Positions 9,573 through 18,776 of a stretch of 64,000 nucleotides of DNA are shown here, piece after piece. Below the pieces are notes generated by a model that made no database searches, was not told the DNA's origin, and worked only from the letters and a program-made list of their open reading frames with translations. Within the stretch, counting starts at the first letter, position 1. Each line of letters begins with the position of its first letter. The position numbers were made by a program, and so were the translations under genes. The stretch is from contig NZ_JADCKL010000004.1 of NCBI RefSeq assembly GCF_014982975.1, positions 124,001-188,000 on the forward strand. The letters are read 5' to 3'. The stretch is from Claveliimonas monacensis. Its GTDB lineage: Bacteria; Bacillota; Clostridia; Lachnospirales; Lachnospiraceae.

Positions 9573-10309
9573 TTGCCTACCTCATCAGCGATGGGCTCCG
9601 CCATCACTACCCCTATATTATCTCTGCCTCCGTTTGCATTTGCCCTGTCGATCAGCATATGCACAGCCTCTATGATATCTCTGGAACCTTTCACAATGCC
9701 GAACATGACTTCATCTTCCACCATGTTACTCAGGCCGTCCGTACACATCAGTATCTTATCTCCCCTGCTGATGCGGAACTCATAGAAATCTGCCTCTGCC
9801 TCGTCCTTGACTCCCATAGCCCTGGTGATGATGTTCTTGTCCGGGTGGTTTCTGGCCTCCTCCGCCTTGATGCCTCCCAGCCGCACCATCTCCTCTACCA
9901 GAGAGTGGTCTTTGGACAACTGCCGGATGTTGTCGCTGATCAGATATAGACGGCTGTCGCCGATATTCGCAAAGTGCAGCGTATTGTCAATGACTGTGGC
10001 AGCCACCAGGGTTGTACCCATGCCTTCCAGCTTTACGTCTCTTTGCGCCTCCTCGATCAATCTGCGGTTGGCGGTGTCGATGGCAGCTTTGAAAATCTCG
10101 TCCGGTCTTCCCGGCGCGCTTTTTTCCAGTTCTCTTTTCAGCGTCTCAACGGTAAATTTGGATGCGAAGTCTCCGGCCTTGTGGCCGCCCATCCCATCCG
10201 CAACTACCAGGAGATTCGGGAACGGTCCGATAGGACTGTCTGTCGCAAATACATAGTCCTGATTTACCTCCCGTCTTCTCCCCACATCAGTCAGCGCGTA
10301 AATTTTCAT
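9566..10309 (-). CDS. stp: PP2C-family serine/threonine phosphatase (Stp1/PrpC)
   Basis: Removes phosphate from substrates of the adjacent PASTA kinase; cytoplasmic, manganese-dependent. 247 residues from the ATG at 10309 (MKIYALTDVG). A start 20 codons earlier is open, but those residues lie inside rlmN and look unlike the family; AAAGGA upstream of 10309 supports the shorter form. PP2C motifs: REVNQD, VVADGMGGHKAGD, TTLV, NIGDSRLY, CTDGLSN, and GGRDNIGVV near the end. The start lies within the last 23 nt of rlmN. Confidence 0.95.
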   Translation of the reverse strand: MKIYALTDVGRRREVNQDYVFATDSPIGPFPNLLVVADGMGGHKAGDFASKFTVETLKRELEKSAPGRPDEIFKAAIDTANRRLIEEAQRDVKLEGMGTTLVAATVIDNTLHFANIGDSRLYLISDNIRQLSKDHSLVEEMVRLGGIKAEEARNHPDKNIITRAMGVKDEAEADFYEFRISRGDKILMCTDGLSNMVEDEVMFGIVKGSRDIIEAVHMLIDRANANGGRDNIGVVMAEPIADEVGKW

Positions 10310-11372
10310 CTGCCTTTTCCTTTCCCGCAGCCGCGTAGCGTCTCCGTAATTGTCCGCAGGCCCCGTCAATATCGGAGCCTCTTTCCCTTCTTATAGTAAC
10401 ATTTATTCCGTTTTTTTCAAGTTTATTTTGGAATTTGAGGGCATTTTGGCGGCTCGGCCGCACGTAGCTTCTCTCCCTCACCGGGTTCACCGGAATGAGG
10501 TTGATATGACAGTTCCTGTGTCCGGCTATGCGAATCAGATCCGCCGCGTCCTGGTCCGTATCGTTGACGTCCTTCACCAGGCTGTACTCAAAGGTGATCC
10601 TTCTGCCGGTCTTCTCAAAATATGTATCGCAGGCCGCCAGCACCTCTGAGAGCTCATATCTGTTGGCCACAGGCATGAGGCTCTTTCTCTTTTCCTGGGT
10701 GCCCGCGTGGAGTGAGAGCGCCAGGGTGATCTGAAAGCCCTCCTCCGCCAGCCGAAGGATCCCGGGCACGATGCCGCAGGTGGAGGCGGTGATGTTTCTC
10801 TGGCTGATGTTCAGCCCTTCCGGGGCGCTGATCATGCGGATAAAGCGGACGAAATTGTCATAGTTGTCCAGGGGCTCCCCGGTGCCCATAACCACAATGT
10901 TGGACACCCTCTCCCCGGTGGTCTTCTGGATCTTATAAATCTGTCTGAGCATCTCCGACGCTTTCAGATTCCTTTTGAGCCCGCCGATGGTGGATGCGCA
11001 AAAAGCGCACCCCATCCGGCACCCGGCCTGGGAGGAGATACAGACGGAATTCCCGTAATCGTATTTCATAAGAACGCTCTCCACCATGTTGCCGTCCTCC
11101 AGCTCAAAGAGAAATTTCTCCGTGGGGTCCGCCTTTGAGATCTGCCGCTCCACCAGATCCATCCGGGCGATCTCATACTCCCGGTCCAGCTTCTCACGCA
11201 GCACTTTGGACAGGTTCGTCATCTCATCAAAACTGTCCGCCAGCTTCACGTGAAGCCACTGATAGATCTGCCTGGCCCGGAACGCCTTCTCGCCGGCCGC
11301 CTTCATCTCCTCTGCCAGCTCTTCGTATGTATAAGAACAGATATCTTTCTTTTTCCCCATAGTTTCCCCCAT
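10287..11372 (-). CDS. rlmN: 23S rRNA (A2503-C2)/tRNA (A37-C2) methyltransferase
   Basis: Radical-SAM enzyme that methylates C2 of A2503 in 23S rRNA and of A37 in certain tRNAs. 361 residues from the ATG at 11372, which has AAAGGA about 8 nt upstream; a longer open frame starts at 11414 inside rsmB and is less likely. Radical-SAM cluster motif CRMGCAFC (CX3CX2C), the SAM-binding GTGEPLDNYDN, LALSLHAGTQEKR, and the C-terminal catalytic Cys in GACGQLR. Located between rsmB and stp as in Bacillus. Confidence 0.96.
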   Translation of the reverse strand: MGETMGKKKDICSYTYEELAEEMKAAGEKAFRARQIYQWLHVKLADSFDEMTNLSKVLREKLDREYEIARMDLVERQISKADPTEKFLFELEDGNMVESVLMKYDYGNSVCISSQAGCRMGCAFCASTIGGLKRNLKASEMLRQIYKIQKTTGERVSNIVVMGTGEPLDNYDNFVRFIRMISAPEGLNISQRNITASTCGIVPGILRLAEEGFQITLALSLHAGTQEKRKSLMPVANRYELSEVLAACDTYFEKTGRRITFEYSLVKDVNDTDQDAADLIRIAGHRNCHINLIPVNPVRERSYVRPSRQNALKFQNKLEKNGINVTIRRERGSDIDGACGQLRRRYAAAGKEKADENLRAD

Positions 11373-11376
11373 ATGT

Positions 11377-12675
11377 TTAATCCTTTCTGACGAAAACAGC
11401 AATGTAAAATCCATCTCCCGCCTGCTGACCGGGGAGGAGCTGCTCCTCGCTCACAAGCCGGAACTCTGGATACTCCGCCTGGAACCAGGCCGCATTTTCC
11501 TCATTCTCTTCCCGGTTGATGGTACAGGTGCTGTAGACCAGCTTCCCGCCGGGCTTTACATATCTCCAGACCTGTGAGAGGATCTGCCTCTGAAGAGCAG
11601 CCAGCTCCTTCTCTCCCTCCCGGGTCATCCGGTATTTCAGATCGCTCTTTCTCCCCAGGACTCCAAGTCCTGAGCATGGAAGATCCGCGATCACAATGTC
11701 TGCCTTCTCCACAGATTCCTCATCCAGGACCGTGGCGTCCCACCGGACTGCCTCGATATTTTCCATGCCTGCCCTGCGGATATTGTCCCAGATCAGTCCC
11801 ACCTTGTAGTCACTGATGTCCCTGGCCTGCACCATGCCTGTGCCTCTCAGCTTATCCGCCAGATGAAGCGCCTTGCCTCCCGGGGCTGCGCACACGTCGA
11901 TAATATAGTCCCCCTCCCTGGGGTTCGCCCTCTCTGCCACCAGCATGGAGCTGATATCCTGCACCTGGAAGTCCCCCTCCTGAAAGCTGGGAAGGGCTCC
12001 CAGATAGTCGTATCCGGAGATCAGAAGAGCGCAGGGAAGCTCCGGCACTTCCTCCGCCTTCACACCCTCGCCTGCCAGCTTTCTCTTCAGATCCTCCCGG
12101 GATATCTGATGAAGGTTGCAGCGGATGGAGGTAGGCTTTTCCTCCAGGAAATTCCGCAGCATCTGTTCCACCTGCTCCGGCGTGTACCAGGCAAGCCACT
12201 GTTCCAGGATCCAGGGCGGCATGGAGTATCTGACGCTCAAGTACTCCTTCGTCCCCTCCGGCGGATACTGCACGCTGTCCAGGTTTCTGGCAATGGACCT
12301 CAGCACGCCGTTGACGAATCCCCTCAGCCCGCCAAATCCTCTGGATACAGCCAGCTTCACCGCCTCATTGCAGACAGCAGAATCAGGAACGCTGTCCATA
12401 TACTTGAGCTGGTAGACGGCGCTCCTGACAATAGCCCGGATGACAGGCTTCATCTTTTTTACTTTCACTTTGGAAAACTGGTCCGTGATATAGTCCAGTT
12501 CGATCATCCGCTCCAGGGTCCCTTCTGTCACTCTTGTGATGAAAGCCCTGTCGCTTTTATCCAGGTACTGGTATTTTTCCAGCACCTGGTTCAGCGCGAT
12601 ATGGCTGTACTGTCCGTCCCTGGTGACAAGGAGAAGGATCTCCACCACCAGGTCTCTTGTATTGACTTTTGCCAT
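11377..12675 (-). CDS. rsmB: 16S rRNA (cytosine-C5) methyltransferase RsmB
   Basis: Methylates C967 (E. coli numbering) of 16S rRNA. 432 residues: N-terminal NusB-like RNA-binding domain (about 1-140), then a Rossmann methyltransferase domain with the SAM loop VCAAPGGK, the catalytic ADLPCSGLG and YSTCTI. AAAGGAGG lies 8 nt before the ATG. Both flanking genes are on the same strand and the rlmN start is 4 nt after its stop. Confidence 0.96.
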   Translation of the reverse strand: MAKVNTRDLVVEILLLVTRDGQYSHIALNQVLEKYQYLDKSDRAFITRVTEGTLERMIELDYITDQFSKVKVKKMKPVIRAIVRSAVYQLKYMDSVPDSAVCNEAVKLAVSRGFGGLRGFVNGVLRSIARNLDSVQYPPEGTKEYLSVRYSMPPWILEQWLAWYTPEQVEQMLRNFLEEKPTSIRCNLHQISREDLKRKLAGEGVKAEEVPELPCALLISGYDYLGALPSFQEGDFQVQDISSMLVAERANPREGDYIIDVCAAPGGKALHLADKLRGTGMVQARDISDYKVGLIWDNIRRAGMENIEAVRWDATVLDEESVEKADIVIADLPCSGLGVLGRKSDLKYRMTREGEKELAALQRQILSQVWRYVKPGGKLVYSTCTINREENEENAAWFQAEYPEFRLVSEEQLLPGQQAGDGFYIAVFVRKD

Positions 12676-12686
12676 CGGTTCCTCCT

Positions 12687-13394
12687 TTAATCCCTGCGGT
12701 TCCCCGTCAGAAGAATAATACGAAGAAGCTGCAGAATGGATGACGCCGCCCCTGCCACGTAGGTGAGCGCCGCCGCTCCCAGCACTTTCTTCGTCCCATC
12801 TATCTCATCGGGATACATGATCCCCGAGCTTCCCAGGATCCTGACTGCCCGCCTGGATGCATTGAACTCCACAGGCAGCGTCACAAGCTGAAAGAGAACA
12901 GCCAGTGAAAATGCCAGAATTCCAAGGTTCAGAAACATCTCCGAGGACCGTCCCGTAAAGACAAGCCCGATCAGGATCAGCGGCCAGGCCAGGGTGCTTC
13001 CCAGATTGGCCAGAGGGACAAGGGATCCCCTGATCTTCAGCGGTGCATACCCCTGTGCGTGCTGCATGGCATGCCCGCACTCATGAGCCGCCACACCCAC
13101 CGCTGCCAGTGATGTAGAATTGTACGTAGCATCCGAGAGCCGCAGCACTTTTGTGCGGGGATCATAGTGATCTGTCAGATTGCCCGACACCCGCTCCACA
13201 CGGACATCGTAGATGCCGGCCCGGCGAAGCACCTCCTGGGCCGCCTCTCTTCCGGTCAGGCCGCTGTGGCTCCTCACCCTGGAATATCGGTTAAAGGTAG
13301 AGCGCATTTTTGCGGATGCCGCCAGACAGATGATCACACCTGCAATGACAAGTATATATGTGGGATCAAACCAGTAATACATAGGATACATCAT
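12687..13394 (-). CDS. YugP-type neutral zinc metallopeptidase, membrane-bound
   Basis: Putative membrane zinc protease; biological substrate unknown. 235 residues from the ATG at 13394. GGAGG (13404-13408) is 9 nt from this ATG; an ATG 6 nt upstream (13400) is too close to it, and a frame open to 13454 would have no ribosome site. Hydrophobic segment at the N-terminus, zinc motif AAHECGHAMQHAQ (HExxH) about mid-protein, two central hydrophobic segments, then the conserved LPVEFNASRRA and a C-terminal segment TYVAGAASSILQLLRI. This gene is common between rsmB and fmt in Lachnospiraceae but absent from the Bacillus version of the operon. Confidence 0.88.
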   Translation of the reverse strand: MMYPMYYWFDPTYILVIAGVIICLAASAKMRSTFNRYSRVRSHSGLTGREAAQEVLRRAGIYDVRVERVSGNLTDHYDPRTKVLRLSDATYNSTSLAAVGVAAHECGHAMQHAQGYAPLKIRGSLVPLANLGSTLAWPLILIGLVFTGRSSEMFLNLGILAFSLAVLFQLVTLPVEFNASRRAVRILGSSGIMYPDEIDGTKKVLGAAALTYVAGAASSILQLLRIILLTGNRRD

Positions 13395-13478
13395 AATCAT
13401 CAACCTCCAGGGAAGTATTATATACGAAAAACAGGCGGCAAACCTGTTTTTCATATAATTTTAACACTTTTTCATTTA

Positions 13479-14411
13479 TTATTCAGCAAGCAGCGTCCCT
13501 GTCTCCATTTTGTATCCTCTGAGGAAAGCGTCCGCAGCCATCCGCTTCTTTCCGGGGATCTGCAGTTCTGTGACCTTCAGAAGGCCTTTTCCCGTCTGCA
13601 CGGAGAAATCTGTCTTCGTCACTTCAGCCACCGTGCCGCAGGGCGCTTTACATTCCCTGTCCACCACTTCCGCGGACCAGATCTTCATGGTCTTTCCCTC
13701 CCAGGACGTGTAGGCGCTGGGCCAGGGATTTAAGCCCCGCACAAGCCGCTCAATGGAGGCAGCATCCTTTGTCCAGTCGATCTTTCCAAGCTCTTTGTCC
13801 AGCATTCGGGCATATTTTGTAGGCGTCTCTCCCTGCTTTTCGGGAGTCACAGTCTTCTCTTCCAGAGCCTTCAGCGTCTCCACGCAGAGCTTTGCCCCGG
13901 CCGCCGACAATTTATCGTGAAGACTGCCGCCTGTCTCATCCGGCTCCAGGGGTACTTCTGTTTTAAGGAGCATATCGCCCGTATCCAGCCCCTCGTCCAT
14001 CTGCATGGTGGTCACGCCGGTCACCGTCTCCCCGTCAATGATAGACCACTGGATCGGCGCTGCCCCTCTGTATTTCGGCAGAAGGGAGGCATGGACGTTA
14101 ATGCAGCCGTAGGGAGTAAGCTCCAGGATCTCCCTTGGAAGGATCTGACCGAAAGCCACAACCACCATCACATCCGCCTTATAACTGTCCAGCTTCTCCA
14201 CACAGCTTTTCTCCCGGACTTTCACAGGCTGAAAGACCGGAATATCATATTCCAGGGCCTTCTCCTTCACCGGTGTATACTGCATTTTTCCGCCTCTTCC
14301 CTTTGGCTTGTCAGGCTGGGTCACTGCCAGCACAACCTCATGTCCCGCCTGAACCAGGGCCTCCAGTGTTCCCACGGAGAAGTCCGGCGTCCCCATAAAG
14401 ATCACTCTCAT
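13479..14411 (-). CDS. fmt: Methionyl-tRNA formyltransferase
   Basis: Formylates initiator Met-tRNA using 10-formyltetrahydrofolate. 310 residues, usual length. Motifs: FMGTPDFSV at the N-terminus, NVHASLLPKYRGAAPIQW (catalytic Asn/His), and GVTTMQMDEGLDTGDML, followed by the C-terminal tRNA-binding domain (LNPWPSAYT). Its ATG is directly adjacent to the stop of def, so the formylation and deformylation genes are coupled. Confidence 0.97.
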   Translation of the reverse strand: MRVIFMGTPDFSVGTLEALVQAGHEVVLAVTQPDKPKGRGGKMQYTPVKEKALEYDIPVFQPVKVREKSCVEKLDSYKADVMVVVAFGQILPREILELTPYGCINVHASLLPKYRGAAPIQWSIIDGETVTGVTTMQMDEGLDTGDMLLKTEVPLEPDETGGSLHDKLSAAGAKLCVETLKALEEKTVTPEKQGETPTKYARMLDKELGKIDWTKDAASIERLVRGLNPWPSAYTSWEGKTMKIWSAEVVDRECKAPCGTVAEVTKTDFSVQTGKGLLKVTELQIPGKKRMAADAFLRGYKMETGTLLAE

Positions 14412-14888
14412 CTACTCATCCTCCTCGTCGTAGCTCACATCGTGGAGTTCTCCTTCCACAAGATCCACATACATCTTTCCGTCCAGGTGGTCGATCTCAT
14501 GACAGAATGCCCTTGCCAGAAGTCCGGTTCCCTCCAGCTCTATCTCTTCCATATCCTCATTCAGGGCCTTTACTTTCACATAGTCCGGTCTTGTCACCTG
14601 GCCGGATTTGCCCGGCACACTGAGACATCCTTCCTCCCCGGTCTGCTCACCGGAAGTCTCCAGGATCTCCGGGTTGATAAGGATGAGGGGACCCTCCCCC
14701 ACATCGATGACCACGATCCTTTTGAGCACGCCCACCTGGGGAGCCGCCAGGCCCACGCCCAGTGCCTCGTACATGGTGTCCAGCATATCCTGGATCAGGA
14801 CCTTGGTCCGCAGAGTCATCTTTGTCACTTCTTTACACTGCTTTGTCAGCACTTCATCTCCAAGTTCTCTTATCTTTCTGGTTGCCAT
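14412..14888 (-). CDS. def: Peptide deformylase
   Basis: Removes the N-formyl group from nascent proteins. 158 residues. The three metalloprotease motifs are present: [18 protein letters not shown] (Cys ligand) and [10 protein letters not shown] (the two His ligands and catalytic Glu). C-terminal tail is acidic (YDEEDE). AGGAG precedes the ATG. Lies between priA and fmt. Confidence 0.97.
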   Translation of the reverse strand: MATRKIRELGDEVLTKQCKEVTKMTLRTKVLIQDMLDTMYEALGVGLAAPQVGVLKRIVVIDVGEGPLILINPEILETSGEQTGEEGCLSVPGKSGQVTRPDYVKVKALNEDMEEIELEGTGLLARAFCHEIDHLDGKMYVDLVEGELHDVSYDEEDE

Positions 14889-14942
14889 ATGTCTTTAGCT
14901 CCTTCTATAAAAAAATCATTGATCTGTCAAACCGGCGTTCTG

Positions 14943-17186
14943 TCAGAAAGAATGTACCGGGTCAAAGTCAAACTGGATCCGTATATCACGGAATCCCCGG
15001 TTCAGCTCAATATACTGTTCCATCCTGTCTTTCGCCTTAACAAGCATACCATATTTTTCACATTTTAGATAGAGGATCTTTCGGTAAACATCACTCACCT
15101 TCCCCACGTAGGGGCTGGCCGGACCAATCACCGCAAACTGCCCCGAGGATCCCAGCCTGGCCGCAAATTCCTTCAGGTAGGAGGAGGCAGCTGCCAGCTT
15201 CTCCTCGTCCTCCCCCGCCAGGAGCACAGCCAGGAGGTGGGCCGCCGGAGGGTAGCCCATCAGTTCCCGGTACCGGATCTCCTCCTCGTAAAATGCTTCG
15301 TAATCCTGCCGGGCAGCGGTCTCAATGCTGTAGTGGTCCGGACTGTAAGTCTGGATCACCACTTCGCCTCCCCCGCCCCCTCTTCCCGCCCGGCCGGCGG
15401 CCTGGGTCAGGAGCTGAAAGGTGCGCTCTGCGGACCGGTAATCGTCGCTGTAGAGGGACATGTCGGCAGCCAGCACTCCCACCAGGGTTACATTTGGAAA
15501 GTCGTGGCCCTTGACGATCATCTGTGTACCCACAAGGATGTCCGCCTCCCCGTCGCCAAAGGCGGAGAGAATCTTCTCGTGGCCGTCTTTTCTCCGGGTG
15601 GTGTCCGCATCCATCCGGAGCACTCTGGCCCCCGGGAATTCCCTTTTCACCATCTCCTCGATCTGCTGGGTACCCGCCTTAAACCCACCGATATGAGGGG
15701 ACCCGCATTCCGGACAGGTCCTCGCCTCAGGCCTCTCATAGCCGCAGTAGTGGCACACAAGCCTTCCGCCCCGGTGAGAGGACAAGGAGACATCACAGTG
15801 CGGGCACTTGATGACATGGCCGCAGGACCGGCAGGAGACAAAGCCGGCGTACCCTCTCCGGTTGATAAAGAGCATGGCCTGCTGTCCCTTTCTCAGCCGG
15901 TCCTCCATCAGCTCTCTCAGCCTGTCGCTGAAGATGGAGCGGTTGCCTTTCTTCAGTTCCTCCCTCATATCTGACACATAGACATGGGGCAGGGCTGCGC
16001 TGCCGGCTCTGGATGGCAGCCGGAGCAGCACATACTCTCCTGTTCCACACCGGTAGAAAGCCTCCAGGGAGGGTGTGGCTGAGCCCAGCACCACACCGGC
16101 CCCCTCCAGGCGGGCTCTCTCCACAGCAGTCTCCCGGGCGTGATATCGGGGCACCTGCTCACTCTTGTAGCTTCCCTCATGCTCCTCGTCTATGACGATC
16201 AGTCCCAGTTTGGGAAAGGGGGTAAACAGGGCAGACCTGGGGCCGATCATAACATCGATCTCCCCCTTTTTTGCCCGCTGCATCTGGTCGTACCGCTCCC
16301 CCGCCGACATCCGGGAATTGAGGATGGACACCCGGTCGCCGAACAGCCTTTGAAAGCGGAGCACGGTCTGCCAGGTGAGGGCAATCTCGGGAATAAGCAC
16401 AATGGCCTGCCTGCCCGACTCCACCACTTTCCGGATCATAGCCATATAGACCTCCGTCTTGCCGCTGCCGGTAACGCCGTAGACCAGGTAGGTCCGCCGC
16501 AGTCCCCGGTCATAGTCCTGCGAAAACCTGCGGATGGCAGCCTCCTGTTCTTCTGTATACGCGATCTTTCTCTCCTCTTCTCCCCCTGCCTGCAGCGGAT
16601 TCCGATACACCCGGACGGACTCGATGCGGATAAGGCCGGCCTCCTCCAGAGCCCGCACCACCGGGCGGGTGATATTCAGCTTCTCCCGGGCCAGATCATA
16701 GTCCAGCCTGGGGCTCAAAAGGAGCGCCTCAAGGAGTCTGGCTCTGGCCTTCTGGTTCTTCTTCTGATACCAGAGCAGTTTCTCCTCTCCCTCTTCCCGG
16801 GAGACAAGGAGGACCAGCGCCTTCTTCTCTCTCTCCCTCTCCTTCTTCTTGATGGGAAGGACAGTCTTCAGCGCCTGGATCATCGTTCCTCCGTAGGACT
16901 CCTTCATCCAGGCCGCCAGAGCCACCAGCCTGGTCTCGATCCCTACGCTCTCCTTTGGCACTTCCAGGATCTCCTTGATCCTGGCCGGGTCATAGCCGGG
17001 AATCTCGGAAAATCCCACCACATATCCCCGGATCTCCTTATTTCCCTTCCCAAAGGGGACCAGCACCTCTGTCCCCACCTCCAGCTTTCCCTTCAGCCGC
17101 TGCGGAATGGTGTACTGAAATATTTTATCCAGTTTTTCGTTTGTAATGTCAATAATGATATCTGCGTAAATCTTTTTCTCCGGCAT
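14943..17186 (-). CDS. priA: Primosomal protein N' (replication restart helicase)
   Basis: DEAH-type 3'-5' helicase that reloads the replisome at stalled forks. 747 residues. N-terminal DNA-binding domain, Walker A GVTGSGKTEVY, Walker B DEEH, and a helicase C domain carrying the two zinc sites: CRSC/CPHC and CHYC/CPEC, which are specific to PriA. GTQMIVKGHDFPNV and QAAGRAGRG are helicase motifs V/VI. The ATG follows the murE stop by 2 nt. Confidence 0.97.
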   Translation of the reverse strand: MPEKKIYADIIIDITNEKLDKIFQYTIPQRLKGKLEVGTEVLVPFGKGNKEIRGYVVGFSEIPGYDPARIKEILEVPKESVGIETRLVALAAWMKESYGGTMIQALKTVLPIKKKEREREKKALVLLVSREEGEEKLLWYQKKNQKARARLLEALLLSPRLDYDLAREKLNITRPVVRALEEAGLIRIESVRVYRNPLQAGGEEERKIAYTEEQEAAIRRFSQDYDRGLRRTYLVYGVTGSGKTEVYMAMIRKVVESGRQAIVLIPEIALTWQTVLRFQRLFGDRVSILNSRMSAGERYDQMQRAKKGEIDVMIGPRSALFTPFPKLGLIVIDEEHEGSYKSEQVPRYHARETAVERARLEGAGVVLGSATPSLEAFYRCGTGEYVLLRLPSRAGSAALPHVYVSDMREELKKGNRSIFSDRLRELMEDRLRKGQQAMLFINRRGYAGFVSCRSCGHVIKCPHCDVSLSSHRGGRLVCHYCGYERPEARTCPECGSPHIGGFKAGTQQIEEMVKREFPGARVLRMDADTTRRKDGHEKILSAFGDGEADILVGTQMIVKGHDFPNVTLVGVLAADMSLYSDDYRSAERTFQLLTQAAGRAGRGGGGGEVVIQTYSPDHYSIETAARQDYEAFYEEEIRYRELMGYPPAAHLLAVLLAGEDEEKLAAASSYLKEFAARLGSSGQFAVIGPASPYVGKVSDVYRKILYLKCEKYGMLVKAKDRMEQYIELNRGFRDIRIQFDFDPVHSF

Positions 17187-17188
17187 CC

Positions 17189-18652
17189 TTACCTGTCCTT
17201 TTCTCCCCGGAGCACGCCAAGTATGATCTCCCTGTCGTCCATAGGATAGCGCACTCCCTGTATTTCCTGATATGTCTCGTGTCCCTTTCCCGCGATCAGG
17301 ACCACGTCTCCGCTCCCGCTGCAGTCCAGCGCGTAACGGATCGCTTCCCTCCGGTCCGGTATGACTGTGTACGTCCCTTCTGTCCGCCTCATGCCCTCCA
17401 CAATATCTGCCAGGATGTCCTCCGGCTTTTCCTCTCTGGGATTGTCGCTGGTGATAACCGTCTCATCCGCCATCCTCCCGGCTGTCTCTCCCATCTCGAA
17501 GCGCCTCTGCCTGGACCTGTTCCCCCCGCATCCGAAAAGAACGATCAGACGGCCCTTAGCCAGGCCCCGCAGCGTGCCGAGGGCGTTGGCAAGGCTCAGG
17601 GCATTGTGGGCATAATCAAGGAAAATGCAGCGCCCGTCCCCGGAGGGGATCCGCTCCATCCGGCCCGGTATGGAAACCCGGCACAGCGCCTCCCGCACAG
17701 TCTCCTCCCCGACTCCCAGCTCAAAGGCCGCCGCGGCTGCGGCAAGGGCATTATACACATTGTATCTCCCAGGAAGAGGGATAAAAAAGGTGCCCTCTCT
17801 CCCCTCCATCGCAAAGCACATGCCCGGGCAGTCTCCCCGGGTCTCCCGGCGGATCTCCACAGCCCGGTAGTCTGCCCCTTCCCCGGTCCCGAAGGTGATC
17901 TTCCTGCACCCGGTCCTGTCAAAGATCTCCCCCCAGCAGGGATCATCTCTGTTCCCAAGCCCGGTCTCACACTGAAGGAACAAAAGGTGCTTGCACCACC
18001 GGTACTCCTGCAGGTCCGCATGCTCTCCTGGACCAATATGATCCTCACCCAGGTTGGTAAAGATCCCCATATGGAAAGGGATACAGGCTGTCCTCTCCAG
18101 CTTCAGGGCCTGGGAGGACACTTCCATCACTGCACTTTTAAGCTCTGCCTCCCTCATCTCCTGAAAATATGCCATGAGCTGACAGGACTCAGGGGTTGTG
18201 CGGGCGCTGGGAAAGCGGCGCAGCCCCGTATCTGTCTCCACGGTCCCGATCAGCCCGCATGCCCCTTCCGCCCGCCGCAGGATATCCCGGAGCATCCAGG
18301 CGGTGGTGGTCTTCCCCTTTGTTCCGGTTATACCGATGACCCGCAGGTGCTCCGCCGGATACCCCAGCGCGGCTGCGGACATGGCTGCCAGAGCCCACCG
18401 GGTATCTGACACCCGGATCACCGTCACCCCCTCCGGGCAGGGGATCTCCTTTGCCGTCACAATGGCCGACGCTCCCTTTTTCACAGCCTCCGGGACAAAC
18501 CTGTGTCCATCTGTATCGTACCCCTCGATACAGACATAGACATCCCTTCTCTTCAGATCTCTCGTGTCATTTGTCACACCCGCAACCCGGGTGTGGACCG
18601 TACCTTGTATCACCTCGTATCTCACCTGTGAGAGCAGCTGGCTTAGTTCCAT
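17189..18652 (-). CDS. murE: UDP-N-acetylmuramoyl-tripeptide synthetase, meso-DAP type
   Basis: ATP-dependent ligase adding the third amino acid to UDP-MurNAc-L-Ala-D-Glu in peptidoglycan synthesis. 487 residues. ATP loop GITGTKGKTTTAW, central-domain stretch DYAHNALSLANAL, and SDNPREEKPEDI: DNPR at this position is the known marker for meso-diaminopimelate rather than lysine. A GTKGKTT in place of the more usual GTNGKTT is noted; it is seen in other Firmicute MurE proteins. AGGAGG is 5 nt upstream of the ATG. First gene of the housekeeping series. Confidence 0.93.
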   Translation of the reverse strand: MELSQLLSQVRYEVIQGTVHTRVAGVTNDTRDLKRRDVYVCIEGYDTDGHRFVPEAVKKGASAIVTAKEIPCPEGVTVIRVSDTRWALAAMSAAALGYPAEHLRVIGITGTKGKTTTAWMLRDILRRAEGACGLIGTVETDTGLRRFPSARTTPESCQLMAYFQEMREAELKSAVMEVSSQALKLERTACIPFHMGIFTNLGEDHIGPGEHADLQEYRWCKHLLFLQCETGLGNRDDPCWGEIFDRTGCRKITFGTGEGADYRAVEIRRETRGDCPGMCFAMEGREGTFFIPLPGRYNVYNALAAAAAAFELGVGEETVREALCRVSIPGRMERIPSGDGRCIFLDYAHNALSLANALGTLRGLAKGRLIVLFGCGGNRSRQRRFEMGETAGRMADETVITSDNPREEKPEDILADIVEGMRRTEGTYTVIPDRREAIRYALDCSGSGDVVLIAGKGHETYQEIQGVRYPMDDREIILGVLRGEKDR

Positions 18653-18684
18653 ATCTGCCTCCTGTGATATAGGCCTTATTTATA

Positions 18685-18713
18685 ATTGTCACACAGCCGA
18701 ATGATCCCGTCAA
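18685..18713 (-). promoter_or_regulatory. Possible promoter of the murE-priA-def-fmt operon
   Basis: On the minus strand, TTGACG (18708-18713), 17-bp spacer, GACAAT (18685-18690). It is in the only real gap upstream of murE, after the yfhO terminator. A TATAAA a few bases further on is an alternative -10. The weak -10 makes this tentative. Confidence 0.4.
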
Positions 18714-18748
18714 CTGTTTCCGTGTGCCAAATTTCCCCGGAGGGTGAC

Positions 18749-18776
18749 AAAAAAGGGCGTCACTTCCGTGACACCC
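18749..18776 (-). terminator. Intrinsic terminator of the csbB-yfhO unit
   Basis: RNA hairpin GGGUGUCAC-GGAA-GUGACGCCC (one G-U pair) with arms at 18768-18776 and 18755-18763, followed by six U (18749-18754). It overlaps the last codons and stop of the yfhO-like gene. Confidence 0.85.

Noticed and set aside
17279-18409. Long plus-strand open frame opposite murE
   Set aside because: High GC on the opposite strand produces long Pro/Arg/His-rich frames without starts or motifs; murE is unmistakable. The same holds for similar antisense frames over fmt/def, priA, lacZ, galT and the nickel transporter.
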